Shown here one piece after another: positions 8,451 through 19,345 of a stretch of DNA of 64,000 bases. Each line of letters opens with the position of its first letter. The first letter of the stretch is position 1. Origin of the DNA: Prochilodus magdalenae (taxonomy: Eukaryota; Chordata; Actinopteri; Characiformes; Prochilodontidae); the NCBI GenBank assembly GCA_024036415.1, contig JAMWET010003524.1:172501-236500 (forward strand). Reading direction: 5' to 3'. A program made the position numbers and the translations under genes. The notes beneath the pieces were generated by a model. That model saw only the letters and a list, made by a program, of their open reading frames with translations. It was not told the origin of the DNA and ran no database searches.

Positions 8451-9640
8451 ATCAAACATTTTACAAAAAAACTGAAATATATAACAAAAAAATACATGAC
8501 AAAACATCAAATAACACACAACCCATACTTCTTACAGCTAGCCGGGAGAATTACCTAGGCAACTGTATAAATTTATTTAGCTAGTCTAGAAATTAATCCT
8601 TACTGTTGGAAAGATTGGACTCCTCTGGCCCTTGGGTGTAGTGTGTCACCCGGGAAGCCTCATTGTCCTGAGCTGCATAGGGCAGGTGCAGCTGAACACC
8701 ACCAGTCCTGCTAGGGTTGCCACATTCATAACCCCAAAAAGGAGGACGTCGCACCCCCCAAAAGGAGGAAATCAAACAGGAGGTAGGTGTGGGTGGTTTA
8801 GCACAAATCTAGAACAGAATTAAATTGTGCCGGACGGAGGAGTTGAAAAAACGTCCAGTCAGCTTCATAGCTCCAATGCAGTGCCAACCATGCATCTGGC
8901 CCAGGAAGTCACGTAGCTGCGATGTAGCGCCGCTTCGGCAGCCAGCCCAAAAGACCTCATAGCTCCAGCACTGGTCATGCTCATGCATGCAGCTGTACAC
9001 CACCAGCCACACAGCTGCATTGCAGGGTCATCCAAACAGCTGGCCCAGACAGTCACATAGCTGCAATGTAGCCAACAGAGAAACATCAAAGCATACACAC
9101 AAACAAAAAACTGATGTAAAGTGGTAGCCCTACCGTGCCAGCAATTACAGCAGAACGCATAAACACGTCCATTCATGAGTAGTTAACAATAAGGCTAGTG
9201 ATCTCATAAAAACATCTGGTGCAGGGAAATCCAGTACAAGCAAGATAATGCACCTTCGAAAACCCATCCAGGTTCCTGTAGGCCATGTTCTTTTATGATT
9301 ACAACCAATAGCGCTAGAAAAACACGCTAGCTAGAGTGATGCTGTCGCTAGCAAACCTTGTGCGATCTGTTCTCTGCACACAAAACGCATCTGCATTCTA
9401 AATTGGAGTTTTACCGGAGCTTAATTGAAGGGGCTCTTCAGACATGCTAACATTACCTCTGTGGGCTCAGGACTCGTTCTCAGTGTGGACAACCACACCA
9501 TCGCCACCTGGTTTTAGTGTGCCGCTTCCTTAGTCTACATTCCCCACCCAAGTTTAGCCTAGTTTCTCATAGCTGTCTCCAGACGCTCTCGTCATAAGAT
9601 CATGCCTGTTCTGTAAGGCTCATCAAAACCGTTCTCTTCC
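8451..9640. other. Intron G-H, unassigned sequence
   Basis: About 1.2 kb without a recognised family. There is a local echo of a GCTCCAATGCAGTGCCAACCA / GCTGCATTGCAGGGTCATCC theme at 8860-9070, in which CATAGCTSCAATGTAG occurs more than once. No exon with ABCC similarity is present. Confidence 0.45.
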
Positions 9641-9647
9641 ATACCTG

Positions 9648-9820
9648 TCTTCTAAGATGTTCATTCTCCTGGGTCACGGCTGGTGCTGGAGCCTATCCCA
9701 GCACTCTGCAAAGCGCAAAATGCAGGAGACACTATTTAGCATCTCCAGACTGCATGTCTTTGTATCCGGAGCACATGGAGCAACCGATGCAGACATGAGG
9801 AGAACGTACAAACTTAGAAC
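9648..9820 (-). repeat. SINE-like fragment (reverse orientation)
   Basis: It contains GGTGCTGGAGCCTATCCCAGC and CTGCATGTCTTTGTATCCGG. These match the reverse complement of the tRNA-derived SINE-like repeat at 38233-38560 and the reverse-oriented copy at 21615-21990. The copy is diverged and lacks the head. Confidence 0.6.
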
Positions 9821-9869
9821 CATGTAATGGTTTCACTCTCTGATGCTCCTCTTCAGTCTTGGGCTTGAG

Positions 9870-10130
9870 GTTTGGGCCTTGTGACTGGAAGGTTGAGGTG
9901 TTGAGCCCTTGAGCTGACAGGATATGGCTGAAGTGCCCATAAACAGTTCACCTAACCCCCAACTGCTCCCCAGGCGCTGTGGATGGGGCTGCCCACCGCT
10001 CCGGGCAGGCCTGCTCACTGCCCTCAGTGTGTGTGTTCACTAGTGTGTGTGTATGTGGGTGTTTCACTTCACGGATGGGTTACCTGCGGTACACAAGTTC
10101 CTCTCTGTGCCAACACAACTGGTTTTTCAT
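9870..10130 (+). repeat. tRNA-derived SINE-like repeat
   Basis: It shares a long core with the minus-strand copy at 15100-15290: CTAACCCCCAACTGCTCCCC, GCTGCCCACCGCTC, GTGTATGTGGGTGTTTCAC. In the other copy the 5' part holds a B-box-like GGTTCTATTCC preceded by GTGACCGGAGGGTCG, which suggests a tRNA-derived head. Confidence 0.6.
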
Positions 10131-10270
10131 TCTCTTTATTTATTCAGCAGAAAAAGTGGTTCAAAAATAATTCGATTTTATTTTGTTACTTTAATGGACA
10201 TGAAAATTAATAAAGTGTTTTTTCTTGTACATTAAGTTACTATTTGTGAGTTTTGAAACAACAGTAACAA

Positions 10271-10364
10271 ATTTTCTCTCTCTCTCTCTTTGTCCCTCAC
10301 TCTCTGCATCTCTTCCTCTTTCTGTCTCTCTTCCTCTCTGTCTCTCTTTTTCTCTGTCTCTCTC

Positions 10365-10413
<49 letters not shown>

Positions 10414-11085
10414 TTCTCTCTCCCTTTCTCTCTGTCTCTCTTTCTTTCCCTTTCTCTCTCTGTCTCTCTCTCTCTCCCTTTCTCTCTCTGTCTCTCTCTC
10501 TCTTTGTCCCTCGATCTCTGCCTCTCTTCCTCTTTCTGTCTCTCTTACTCTCTGTGTCTCTTCTTCTCTGTCTCTCTTTATGTCTCCCTCTGTCTCTCTC
10601 TGTCTCTTTCTCTCTATCCTTTTCTCTCCGTCTCTCTCTCTTTCCCTTTCTCTCTCTGTCTCTCTCTCTCTCCCTTTCTCTCTCGGTCTCTCTCTCTCTA
10701 CCTTTCTCTCTCTGTCTCTCTCTCTCTTTGTCCCTCACTCTTTCTGTCTCTCTTCCTCTCGGTCTCTCTTTTTCTCTGTCTCTCTCTCTCTGTCTCCCTC
10801 TGTCTCTTTCTGTCTCTGTCTCTCTCTTTCTCTCTCTTTCTCTCCGTCTCTCTCTCTCTTTCCCTTTCTCTCTCTCTCTCTCTCTCTCCGTTTCTCTCTC
10901 TGTCTCTCTCTCTCTCTTTCACTCTCCGTCTCTCTTTCTCTCTCTGTCTATCTCTTTTCATTCTGTCTCTCTTTCTCTCTCTCTTTCACTCTCTCTCTCT
11001 CTGTCTATCTCTTTTCACTGTCTCTCTTTCTTTCTCTTTTTACTCTGTCTCTCTTTCTCTCTCTCTCTTCCTCTGTCTCTCTCTC

Positions 11086-11124
<39 letters not shown>

Positions 11125-11149
11125 GTCTCTCTCTCTCTGTCTCTCTCTG

Positions 11150-11186
<37 letters not shown>
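10271..11186 (+). repeat. CT-rich polypyrimidine tract directly before the last exon
   Basis: About 916 bases of almost pure pyrimidine on the coding strand, mainly (TC)n with TCTG, TTTC, CCCTTT and TATC interruptions arranged in longer repeating blocks (for example CTTTGTCCCTC near 10287, 10503 and 10728). It runs straight into the CAG acceptor of the last abcc12 exon. The long Ser/Leu open frame at 10225-11280 is the repeat read through into that exon and is not a gene. Confidence 0.97.
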
Positions 11187-11187
<1 letters not shown>

Positions 11188-11280
11188 GCTGTCGAATTTG
11201 ATAGGCCGCAGGATCTCATCCAAAGACCAGGCTCCGTCTTTGCATCACTGCTAGCAGCAGCCAATAGCGTCAACTCCTGA
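11188..11280 (+). CDS. abcc12: ABCC12-like transporter, last coding exon (C-terminus and stop)
   Basis: The exon begins after TCTCTCTCTCAG and reads AVEFDRPQDLIQRPGSVFAS LLAAANSVNS then TGA at 11278-11280. EFD-P-x-x-L followed by an aromatic/hydrophobic SxFAxLLAAA segment is the standard ABCC carboxyl end. The EFDRP spelling is typical of ABCC11/ABCC12. Length and phase (0) fit exon G. With all eight exons the visible protein part is about 359 residues, the normal size for TMD2 end plus NBD2, with no frameshift or premature stop. Confidence 0.93.
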   Translation, partial: AVEFDRPQDLIQRPGSVFASLLAAANSVNS

Positions 11281-12360
11281 TGCACACACACACACACACA
11301 CGCGCACGCTGATCTGCACTGATTTCTTTTCTGCCTGTGGTCATTAACCGCATTGGGAGCCATCCATTCATACCTCAATACATAACCACTGAGCAGATGA
11401 GGGTAAGACGATGTGGGCTACAGTTTGACTTACAAGGAAAGGGTCCAGTATAGAGCCAGGTGTTACGGTAGGAGAGGCTTTTTAAAAAGGGGGTTTGATG
11501 CAGAACACCGCTCAGCTCAGAACCTGTTTTGGTTTCAGGTCAGATGGAACCAGGCAAGTTGTATTTGGATTCTTTGTGTCAGAGGTAGGTTCTATGCAGA
11601 GCTGATTTAAAAAAGATTTAACGTGACAGAATTTGCCTGTCTAAAGCCATGGGAAGGGCGCGGGATTCACGCTGGTGATGTCAGAGATATGACTATATTT
11701 ATCAGAAACATGGTTATTTCTGTTTTACAGTTTTACAGTTTCTTGTGCTTTTTAAAAAGACAAATTGTAGATTTCTGCCTTATTTAAGTCACTAAATCGA
11801 ACCACAGCTGTGCAGTTCAGTGATAACTTTGTCCTCTACCAGGCTCGCTGGTCATATCACCTTGATGTGCAGATTTCTTCTTCTTATTTTTCAGGAAACA
11901 AATCACTTTTTTCTTTATGCATTAAATCGAAGCCACACTCAAAACTAACTCCAGCCAGTAGACTGTTATTAGTACCTTCTTTAAAACAGGAGTGATGCTA
12001 CATTACAGGACCCGGTATAAATGTAGCAGCACATACGATTTCCATGCTTGGGTGTTAGGGAGCTCTGCCACTAGCAGCAATACTGTACCCCCTCCCCCCA
12101 TTTCATCTTCTCATTTTATTTTATTTTTATGAAAAAGCTCAATAGTACTGATAAAATGAGCTTTAGCTGGTCTTTCAGTTCTCATAGGACTAAATCTGAT
12201 ATGTATATGTAAATAAACAGTATTTATTAATTTTTTTCTATGCATTTAAAGACATGCCAGGGAATTTACCGAAGGCTGATGACAAAGGACGTGTAAAAAA
12301 GGAGTGTACACACAAATAAAACACGATTTTGCACTACAAGAAATAAAGTAAAGATACTTG
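11281..12360 (+). other. abcc12: Likely 3' untranslated region of abcc12 with polyadenylation signals
   Basis: Non-repetitive sequence follows the stop codon. AATAAA hexamers occur at 12212-12217, 12315-12320 and 12342-12347, the last followed by a T-rich and GT-containing stretch. I infer cleavage after one of these, most likely the 12315-12347 cluster. A short (CA)n lies at 11283-11304. There is no direct evidence of the transcript end. Confidence 0.55.
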
Positions 12361-12872
12361 TGTCTGAATTTTCTTTAGGACTGAGTGGAAATGAAGGCAG
12401 TGCACTGCCAGGAAAAAGGGATTGTTCATTGCAATGTTCAAAAATCTAATTAAATATAAATCAAGCATTAAAAGAACTTTGTGTTTTCTGACTCTGCCTT
12501 TTTCTATTACATCTAATATAAAACAAATGTGTCTAAACTAATTTTAATCTCTTCGTATGAAATATTCCTTATATTCTTCGGCACAGGGCACTGAGCCCGC
12601 ACACATTCCTCCATTTGGCCACCTGGGGTCTCTGTTTCCCCGCCTCAGCGGAGCAGGTTGATTCAGGGTTGCATCAGTGAATACGCTCACTGATGAAATA
12701 CAGTGAAACTTCAGCAGGGCCGAGAGGAGCTGAGGCTGGACAGGGAGCAGGAGAATTACTTCAGCTCAATAAACATGGAATGTTGAAAGACATCGATCAG
12801 ATATCAGCCAAATCTGCTTTTTATCTATCATAATGCAGATATGATGCAACAGATACGTGCGCTCCACAGGCA

Positions 12873-12913
<41 letters not shown>

Positions 12914-13314
12914 ACGCTGTGTTCAAGTACATAACATTTTGTTCTGTTTGAACTTAAAGGCGTGTGGGACCCAGGCCTGCTATCACCTGACTTCCCCCAT
13001 CCATAAACTACGACTAGGCTTCCCATCAGCTGTCTGCTTTGCTATGCTCTTAGTCACGCTCGCTAAGGCTTTCAGTCTTGGAATAAAGTTTTGTCTCCAG
13101 TGTCTCCTTATAATGATGCTCCTACACACAAGCTTCTACTTAGACTGATTTCTGTATGACTGGAGCTACATAATCCTAATCCAACACTGACTTTAAACTC
13201 AAAGGAATTGTACTTTTTAAGGAACTCATGTTCATTTCCATTATCCTAACATTTGGTCCCACAAAGAGATACCAACACCAATAGTGCGTTTTGTTACAAC
13301 TCATAGAGTGTTTA
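12361..13314. other. Intergenic sequence with a short (GT)n
   Basis: No gene or repeat family recognised. A (GT)n run occupies about 12874-12912. The region just downstream of the gene (12580-12740) is GC-richer and non-repetitive within the window. Confidence 0.5.
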
Positions 13315-13800
13315 AGGTGGTAGTAACCTCAGAGTCCTGCAGATGGCGCTATAAATCCCTGTGGGGTATGAGTGACGGGATCCAAAGATTGGGAAGAGGT
13401 GCTACAGTGCAGGGAATGTCTCGTTCCATGTGTGGAAAATGGCTCCAGAGCAGATGTTAATGATTGGCTAAAAGGAGGGACTGCATGTGGGCGTGACCAA
13501 AGACCATAGTGTGAAGGAAGTAGCTGAATCTGCAGGTGTATGGAAGCGTACGGCCATACGGGTCTACCAGCAGTGGCTAAAATCCCTGTCTACAGGGAAT
13601 TCTCCTCGGAACTGTGCCAGGAAAGGCATCCACCAAATCTGGCCCAACTGCCCAATTCTTGTATGGAAGAGTGTCTGAACATTGATGTGACCTACATCCA
13701 GAAACCTGTCCAGTACATACCGAATCCAGTCACAGCTGTTATTGGTGCTGGTGGAGGTGTTATTCAGTCACAGGTGACTCATCCTTTGTCTGGTGATCTT
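13315..13800 (+). mobile_element. Tc1-like deletion derivative (family II)
   Basis: The conceptual peptide contains HSVKEVAESAGVWKRTAIRV followed by YQQW, which resembles the N-terminal helix-turn-helix of Tc1-type transposases. It then passes directly to NIDVTYIQKPVQYIPNPVTA then VIGAGGGV, which resembles the C-terminal motif (VxSMPxRVxAVIxAxGG) of the same proteins. The whole catalytic DDE core is missing. Similar copies are at 1-222 and 50960-51450. Confidence 0.62.
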
Positions 13801-13849
13801 ATCTTTGTGGGGTGTTTCAGTTGGCTTTTATGACAGTAGATAAATGGTA

Positions 13850-14110
13850 CTATGATGTGCTCATATCCGTCCTAACTGTAACCACAGGAAACAAGATTTA
13901 TTATTATGTATGAGTTACGTATGAAAGCATTTTAACTCTTCGGGACCATCCTGTCTCTGCAGTGCCAGAAGTCATGATGGGGACATTTGCCAACAAAGTG
14001 CTAACACACAATACAGGTGTGCATTGCTATAGATGGTATACTATGATAGGTGACCTTACGCAACACTAACGTAACTCCAGAAAACTTTTTTTAATCCTCA
14101 TGTTGACCAA
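13850..14110 (+). repeat. Unit of a dispersed repeat of about 200 bp
   Basis: It contains GGGACCATCCTGTCTCTGCA, GGGGACATTTGCCAACAAAG and GTGCTAACACACAATAC, which recur in the array at 15840-16340 and at 17640-18160. The family is not identified. Confidence 0.6.
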
Positions 14111-15099
14111 ACAATGTGAAATGTCAAATGCCAGTAGAAAACCCAGCATATGTCAGTATAACTGATCACCAGCAATAACAGCATATGTTTTGATACTGGT
14201 ATGTTGATCAACCAGCCCACATGTCAAGCATATATCGGTCTGCTGGCTTGACAATGTTGGCATCCCACTGACTGTGAGCCACTGTTAGTGCCCCATCGGA
14301 TCGCCTCTAACTGGCTTTTTTAATCTCCTCAAACAGATTATTATAAACGTGTACAGCCTTTAATTTCACACAATAACCTGCGACAAAACAAGAGAAAAAA
14401 ATACTGCCTAGACCTGATGTAAAAGGATTTACGAACCCCTGAGAGGCCCAAGGTAAGCACTTTGCATGCAGTTTTATTGGCTCTATCCGATTCCTTACAA
14501 GACAGACATCATACACCTGTACACTGTGTTCGCAATTTAACCCCGTAGATACATGTGAAGCACAGGACAGAGCCACCCAGACTGGCTACGAAGTGTCGGT
14601 TCTAAGGGTTAAATAACTGTTGCTGACACTAGAAATGATTTACTGAACTCCTATACAAAGGATAACAAAGGTAGGAAATGAAGGACGTATTCGGATATTA
14701 GAATGTGAGTGGAAAACAAGCAATGAAAACTGGCATTTTGCTCACAGCCTGGTCCAGGTGTACACAGGTATTTTTAAAAGCAGGTGGTCAAGAATGTTAG
14801 CCAATCGCAAGGCTGCCACGTATATGCTTGCCACACTAATTAAAGCTCTCTGCTGCTTTCATTTACACATTCATTAGTGTGGTTTAGTGATGTAGTGTGC
14901 AGCTTGGAACACAGCCCCTGTGTGCTGGGAGAGCTGGATATAGCAGTGACCTCCGTAGCGCATTCTGACGCCTCGGTGCCTCAGGATAGGGTAAGAGTAA
15001 CTGATGGTAGAACTAGGGTTATGTAGGCTATGGCCGCTATCGCACACAACCGCCTCATTAGTGATAGAATGGCCAATTGTGCACAAAGAGGAAGTTGTC
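14111..15099. other. No recognised gene or repeat
   Basis: About 1 kb of moderately AT-rich sequence with short chance open frames. Nothing here matches other parts of the window. Confidence 0.45.
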
Positions 15100-15290
15100 T
15101 ACCGTGCGTACCGTGAAACACCCACATATACACATACTAGGGGGAACTGAGCACATTTGCTCAGAGCGATGGGCAGCTCTATCTAACCCGGGGAGCAGTT
15201 GGGGGTTAGATGCCTTGTTCGAGGGCACTTCAGCCCATCCTGTTGGTTCAGGGAATAGAACCAGCGACCCTCCGGTCACAAGGATAAACA
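15100..15290 (-). repeat. tRNA-derived SINE-like repeat (reverse)
   Basis: The reverse complement reads GTGACCGGAGGGTCGCTGGT, a B-box-like GGTTCTATTCCC, then CTAACCCCCAACTGCTCCCC and ATATGTGGGTGTTTCACGGT. It shares this core with 9870-10130. The B box points to an RNA polymerase III origin. Confidence 0.62.
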
Positions 15291-15839
15291 AGGGAGGACA
15301 CAGCACACACTGTAATGTCAAACCAAAGAGACAACGGCACACACTCAGCAGTATAAGCCAAAGCTCAGATTTCCCTCTGTACACCACAGCACTGATAACC
15401 GAGTTCCGGAATATCTTCACCCTGGCATTTCCACCCTGGAATTTTCCAAAAGCTTCATTTGGACCTAAATTGTAATTAGCATGTGGACGCCAGGCCAAAA
15501 CACACTGAAAAGCTATGTTTTAAAAATGCCCATATGTGTAGACATGGCCAAATCCTCTCCTTAACCACCAGCCTAGAAAACACAGAGCAAAACGCCAGTG
15601 GACCACCAGCTTTGCCTTTAGTGGGCAAACAGTGGTCCGCTATCCTTTTGCTGTCATGTATTATGAACAAGCTGGATGACCAGCTGAGCAGGGCACCCGA
15701 CCAGCACTACATCAGCTTAAAACCAGCTTGAACCAGCATAAAACATATGCCGGTCTGTGCTGGGTTTATTTCAGCAGGGAACAAAGACAATACTAACAGT
15801 ATAAATCTGCAGCTCACTGCTGCCATGGTACACCGTCAG

Positions 15840-16340
15840 GAACCAAACAGGATTATTTTCTCACCCTTTGTATAAAAGCGTTTTTCCTCTCGGGGACCAT
15901 CCTGTCTCCACAATGCCATACCTCATTTCGGGGACATTTGCCAACATAGTGCTAACACACAATACACACAATGCAAAGTTTGTATGGCTATCTGTGGCAT
16001 GCTATGCTCTGCTACACCTAACTCAACACTAACTGCAACCTCAGAAACCAACAGGAATTATTTTTTCAACAGTATCCTTTACGGTGACCAGACAAATGTC
16101 CCTGCGATGTGAAATGATTCAGGTTTTCCTTCATTATCGTCACCGCAAAGCGTAAACAAACACACTAACTCACCATATAAGCCTGTAGCCGCTGCCATGC
16201 TACGACTACGATTCAGTGCTGACTGTCCTCAAGAACCAAAAGGAATTATCGTTGCATCTTTTTTGCTTTTTTCCCCAAAGAGACCAGCCAAGTGTTCCCT
16301 CAGTGTTAGACTATTCAGATATTCCATCATTCTGGGGGCA
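15840..16340 (+). repeat. Degenerate tandem array of about 200-bp units
   Basis: Three units start near 15841, 16045 and 16231, each with AACCAAACAGGAATTATT-like sequence followed by GGGGACCA.CC, a TGTCCC(C/T)...ATGTGAAATGATTCAGG segment and a GGGGACATTTG segment. Related single units lie at 13850-14110 and 17640-18160. Spacing is 190-205 bp. Confidence 0.6.
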
Positions 16341-16457
16341 TTCAGTCTGAAATGAATGAAATGCTGTGTCACATGCTATTATTTTCTGAATTACGTGTAT
16401 TGCACGTGTTTGGTCTGAAGCTGTACCCAGGACATCCAGGACATTCTGGTCAGCATA

Positions 16458-17168
16458 CACTTATCATCTAAAGAATAGGTGTAGCCAGAAGGAAGTATGG
16501 GAGTGCAGTGATGTTGGGAAGGAAGATAAAGGTTACCAGGAACAATAAATTATGATACATTTAGACTGATATGATCAATATTTGTTGAGCTACACATACA
16601 GAAGTAGACATGTAATAGGCAGTAGGCAACATGCCTAAAGTCTCAGTATGGAGTTGTAGAGGTTCCTAATGGTGTCCTGTGATAATCCATCCCATGCAGC
16701 TTGAACATCCTCACACAAGTTCCTGCAGATGGTGTGGTAGGGGTGGAGGTGGAGTGACGCCAGGCCTTCTGGACGTGTGACAACAAACCGTTCATCTTGG
16801 TGCTGACCACGGTGCCTCCACACACGGATTCGTTGATTGTCTCCACCAAGACTAAAGCGGGACTCGCCACTGAAGATGACCCGCTGCCATTCTGAGTCAA
16901 TCCGTGACAGTCTGGCTCGACGCCATTGCAGCGACGTTGACGTGGTGTTAAGGACAGTCGTTGTAATGGTCTGTGTGCATGTAGTGTGCATGTGGCCGTC
17001 TGCCAATGGTGCTGGCACTAACAGGATGACTCATGCAGGACATCAGTGCTCGCTGAATGTCCTATCGTGGCTGTTGGGTCAGTCAGGTACAGCGATAAGG
17101 CCCATTCCTGTTGGTTAATACTTTCTGGGTGGAATTATTTTGTGTAGCGATTCTTTTGATGATCAGTG
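16458..17168 (-). mobile_element. Complete non-autonomous Tc1-like element (family I)
   Basis: The ends are CACTTATCATCTAAAGAAT and, in inverted orientation, CACTGATCATCAAAAGAAT: 17 of 19 terminal bases agree. Each end is flanked by TA (16456-16457 and 17169-17170), the target of Tc1/mariner elements. The minus strand keeps an open frame of 127 codons (17018 to 16635) with DSEWQRVIFSGESRFSLGGD, QRIRVWRHRGQHQDERFVVT and LCEDVQAAWDGLSQDTIRNL. The first catalytic Asp is changed to Gly (FSGES for FSDES) and the middle of the transposase is deleted, so no active enzyme is possible. Its length of 711 bp is about half that of an autonomous Tc1 element. Confidence 0.88.
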
Positions 17169-17640
17169 TATTTCTGCCTTCACCTGTATGGTCTCCTCTG
17201 TCACACCTGTGCTTTGCATCTTCGGCAACAGAACAGACTTCTACATCTTGAAACATACATAACCTCCACTCTGCCAGTGGATTCCAGGGGGTCACCCAGA
17301 CTCCCAGCTCCTTGGCTTTGATAAGGGTTTGGATCCCTCACATTGAAAACACGGTATAGGATGGCATTATGTATTATGTATGATGTGTATGTAGCTCAAT
17401 GCTGACAGCTGAATACTCAACTAGGCCTGTCAGCCATGGCAAACTGGACAGAGTCTGAATAGAGACAACTCGTGACAAACCTTGCTGGTATGTATGGGGT
17501 ATTTCAGTGAGGTAGTCGGTCTTTTGATGTTAGGTGGTTGTGCAGCAGCGTAAGCTTGCAAGTGAGCGTTGCAATAGAGACTCGACCAATCTGGACAACA
17601 GGACCAACCCGACTACGGGGCATAAAACCAGCAACCAACT
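17169..17640. other. No recognised feature
   Basis: Non-repetitive sequence between the Tc1-like element and the next block of the 200-bp repeat. Open frames are short and unsupported. Confidence 0.45.
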
Positions 17641-18160
17641 GTAAAAGGAACCGAGAGGATCTTTACTGCTGTGTGGGTTTTTTTGAAAAGCATTTTTTTC
17701 TCATGGGAACACACAATTGTCCCCACAATGTTAAATTACTCAGGTTTTCCATCGTTTGGTAAACATTTGGTGCCCTCTAAGAGCGATCACAGTACATGTA
17801 ATGGTAGTTTGTATTGCTATTGTTGTGGGATATTTCAATTAACATCTGTATATTTAGAGCCAAATGCTGCTAAGCTACACATAATCCAACTCGTGACCTC
17901 AGAAACCAAATGCAATTATTTTTTCAGCAGCACAAAGTGGGGACATCATGGGAACCAGCCAAATGTCATGCATTCAGGTTTTCCATCATTTTGGTGAAAT
18001 TTGGTCCCCGCAAACAGCTTACACATGACCATTACACACCCATGCGCGCGCACACACAACACGGCTTTAGAATAACATTGACACTAGTAACCTGTGACTC
18101 ATCAACTGAAGCACTCTGTCCCAATGCCCTTTGACCAGGGCAACGGTGACACCGCACATA
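17640..18160 (+). repeat. Dispersed repeat of about 200 bp, two further units
   Basis: Two units carry CTCATGGGAACACACAATTG / CATGGGAACCAGCCAAATGTC and CAGGTTTTCCATC(A/G)TTT(T)GG followed by AATTTGGTCCCC or ACATTTGGTGCCC. They match the array at 15840-16340. Confidence 0.55.
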
Positions 18161-19100
18161 CACAAACACTTATCACTATTACCGGACACATGAATAGCTT
18201 TGGTCTGAACATGTAAATTACATAATTTAAATTAAAGTGTAATCACGTTTCAGCAGTTTCAGATCCACCAGGGTGCGGCATTGTCTTACAAAGTAGGCAC
18301 ACTTCAAGCTAATGCCTGAGGACGCGTATTAGAAAACCTTCAGCACACACTCAAGCGAGGGGATATTCATTTAGCCCATTCATATGAATATGTGGTCAGT
18401 TCTGTTTTATCAGGAGCTGTGATGGATATTACAGGCTTTGTGTCACAACCCCCTAAAGAGGAGCTCCAATTCATTGTAATTGTTTTACAAACCCCTGGGC
18501 TAATGCTCATTTCCATTTCTATCTCTGTCCCTCTCTCTCGGTAGTTCGAAAGAACAATAAATCATAGCCAAATGTGAACTCTATTCTTAGCCTTGCGTAG
18601 CAGTTGGCCCCAGCTCCTCTCTTTCCTAACTCTACAGTGCTGTCTCTCTATGTGAGGCTTTGATCAGGCTCAGCTCCTAATCACACTGCTGGAGACAGTA
18701 AACAGACACACTGCTCTCTCTCCCTCCACATGGGTCTCTAATGCTTCCCCCCAGCACAAGTCCCGGGACACGAAAGTCGAACAGAGGAAGTCTTCAATCA
18801 CTGCGAGCTAATGCTGCTGTTCTGCAGAGAGAAGAGGAGGAGAAGTGCACTGGAGTCTCTCTTGCTGACCCTCCCATCGACCCTCCCACTGCCCCGCCCC
18901 ATGCTAGAGATCCTAAATAGCGACAGGAGGCATTCAATTTTGAGAATTGCTTATCTCAGTGAATAGGACACCACTTGTTAATGAAAGAGGATTGTAGCAT
19001 GTTACACACACTGTACAGTTTCTAGCCCTAAAGGCAAAAACAATGCACGTCTATTTGCCTACACAGTCCTATCTGTGGAGCCACGTGTCAACAGCACTGT
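18161..19100. other. Non-repetitive intergenic block
   Basis: About 0.9 kb that matches nothing else in the window and has balanced composition. It includes GGATATTCATTTAGCCCATT near 18361 followed by CATATGAATATG, and CT-rich stretches around 18520-18740. It has no long open frame. It could hold regulatory sequence, but I have no comparative evidence. Confidence 0.4.
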
Positions 19101-19107
19101 ATATCTA

Positions 19108-19345
19108 CACTCATCATCAAAACAATAGTTGCTCCCATATGCATCCCATGTTGGATAGCAATGCCAAAAATTTGACTGATATGATTAATATTTATTAAGC
19201 TACACTTGCAGAAGTCTGTCTCTCAGCATGGCATCAGGACGCCATGTTTGCTAAAGCTACATGCCAGATGTAGAGGTTCCTAACGGTATCTTGTGATAAT
19301 ATATCCCATGCAGCTTGAATATTCTCCCACATGCTGATGTTGCGG
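19108..19345 (-). mobile_element. Tc1-like family I fragment
   Basis: It begins CACTCATCATCAAAACAAT after a TA, which is the family terminus, and includes GAGGTTCCTAACGGTATCTT and CCCATGCAGCTTGAATATTC, the reverse complement of the LSQDTxRNLY and EDIQAAW codons. It is truncated before the rest of the transposase. Confidence 0.75.

Noticed and set aside
10225..11280. A 351-codon open frame rich in Ser and Leu ending with the ABCC12 C-terminus
   Set aside because: It is the CT-repeat of the last intron read in frame with the last exon. The exon has a normal CAG acceptor, and the repeat codes only for Ser, Leu, Phe and Pro runs.
15077..15498. Overlapping frames of 132 and 146 codons on opposite strands
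   Set aside because: They overlap a reverse SINE copy and show no protein similarity that I recognise.
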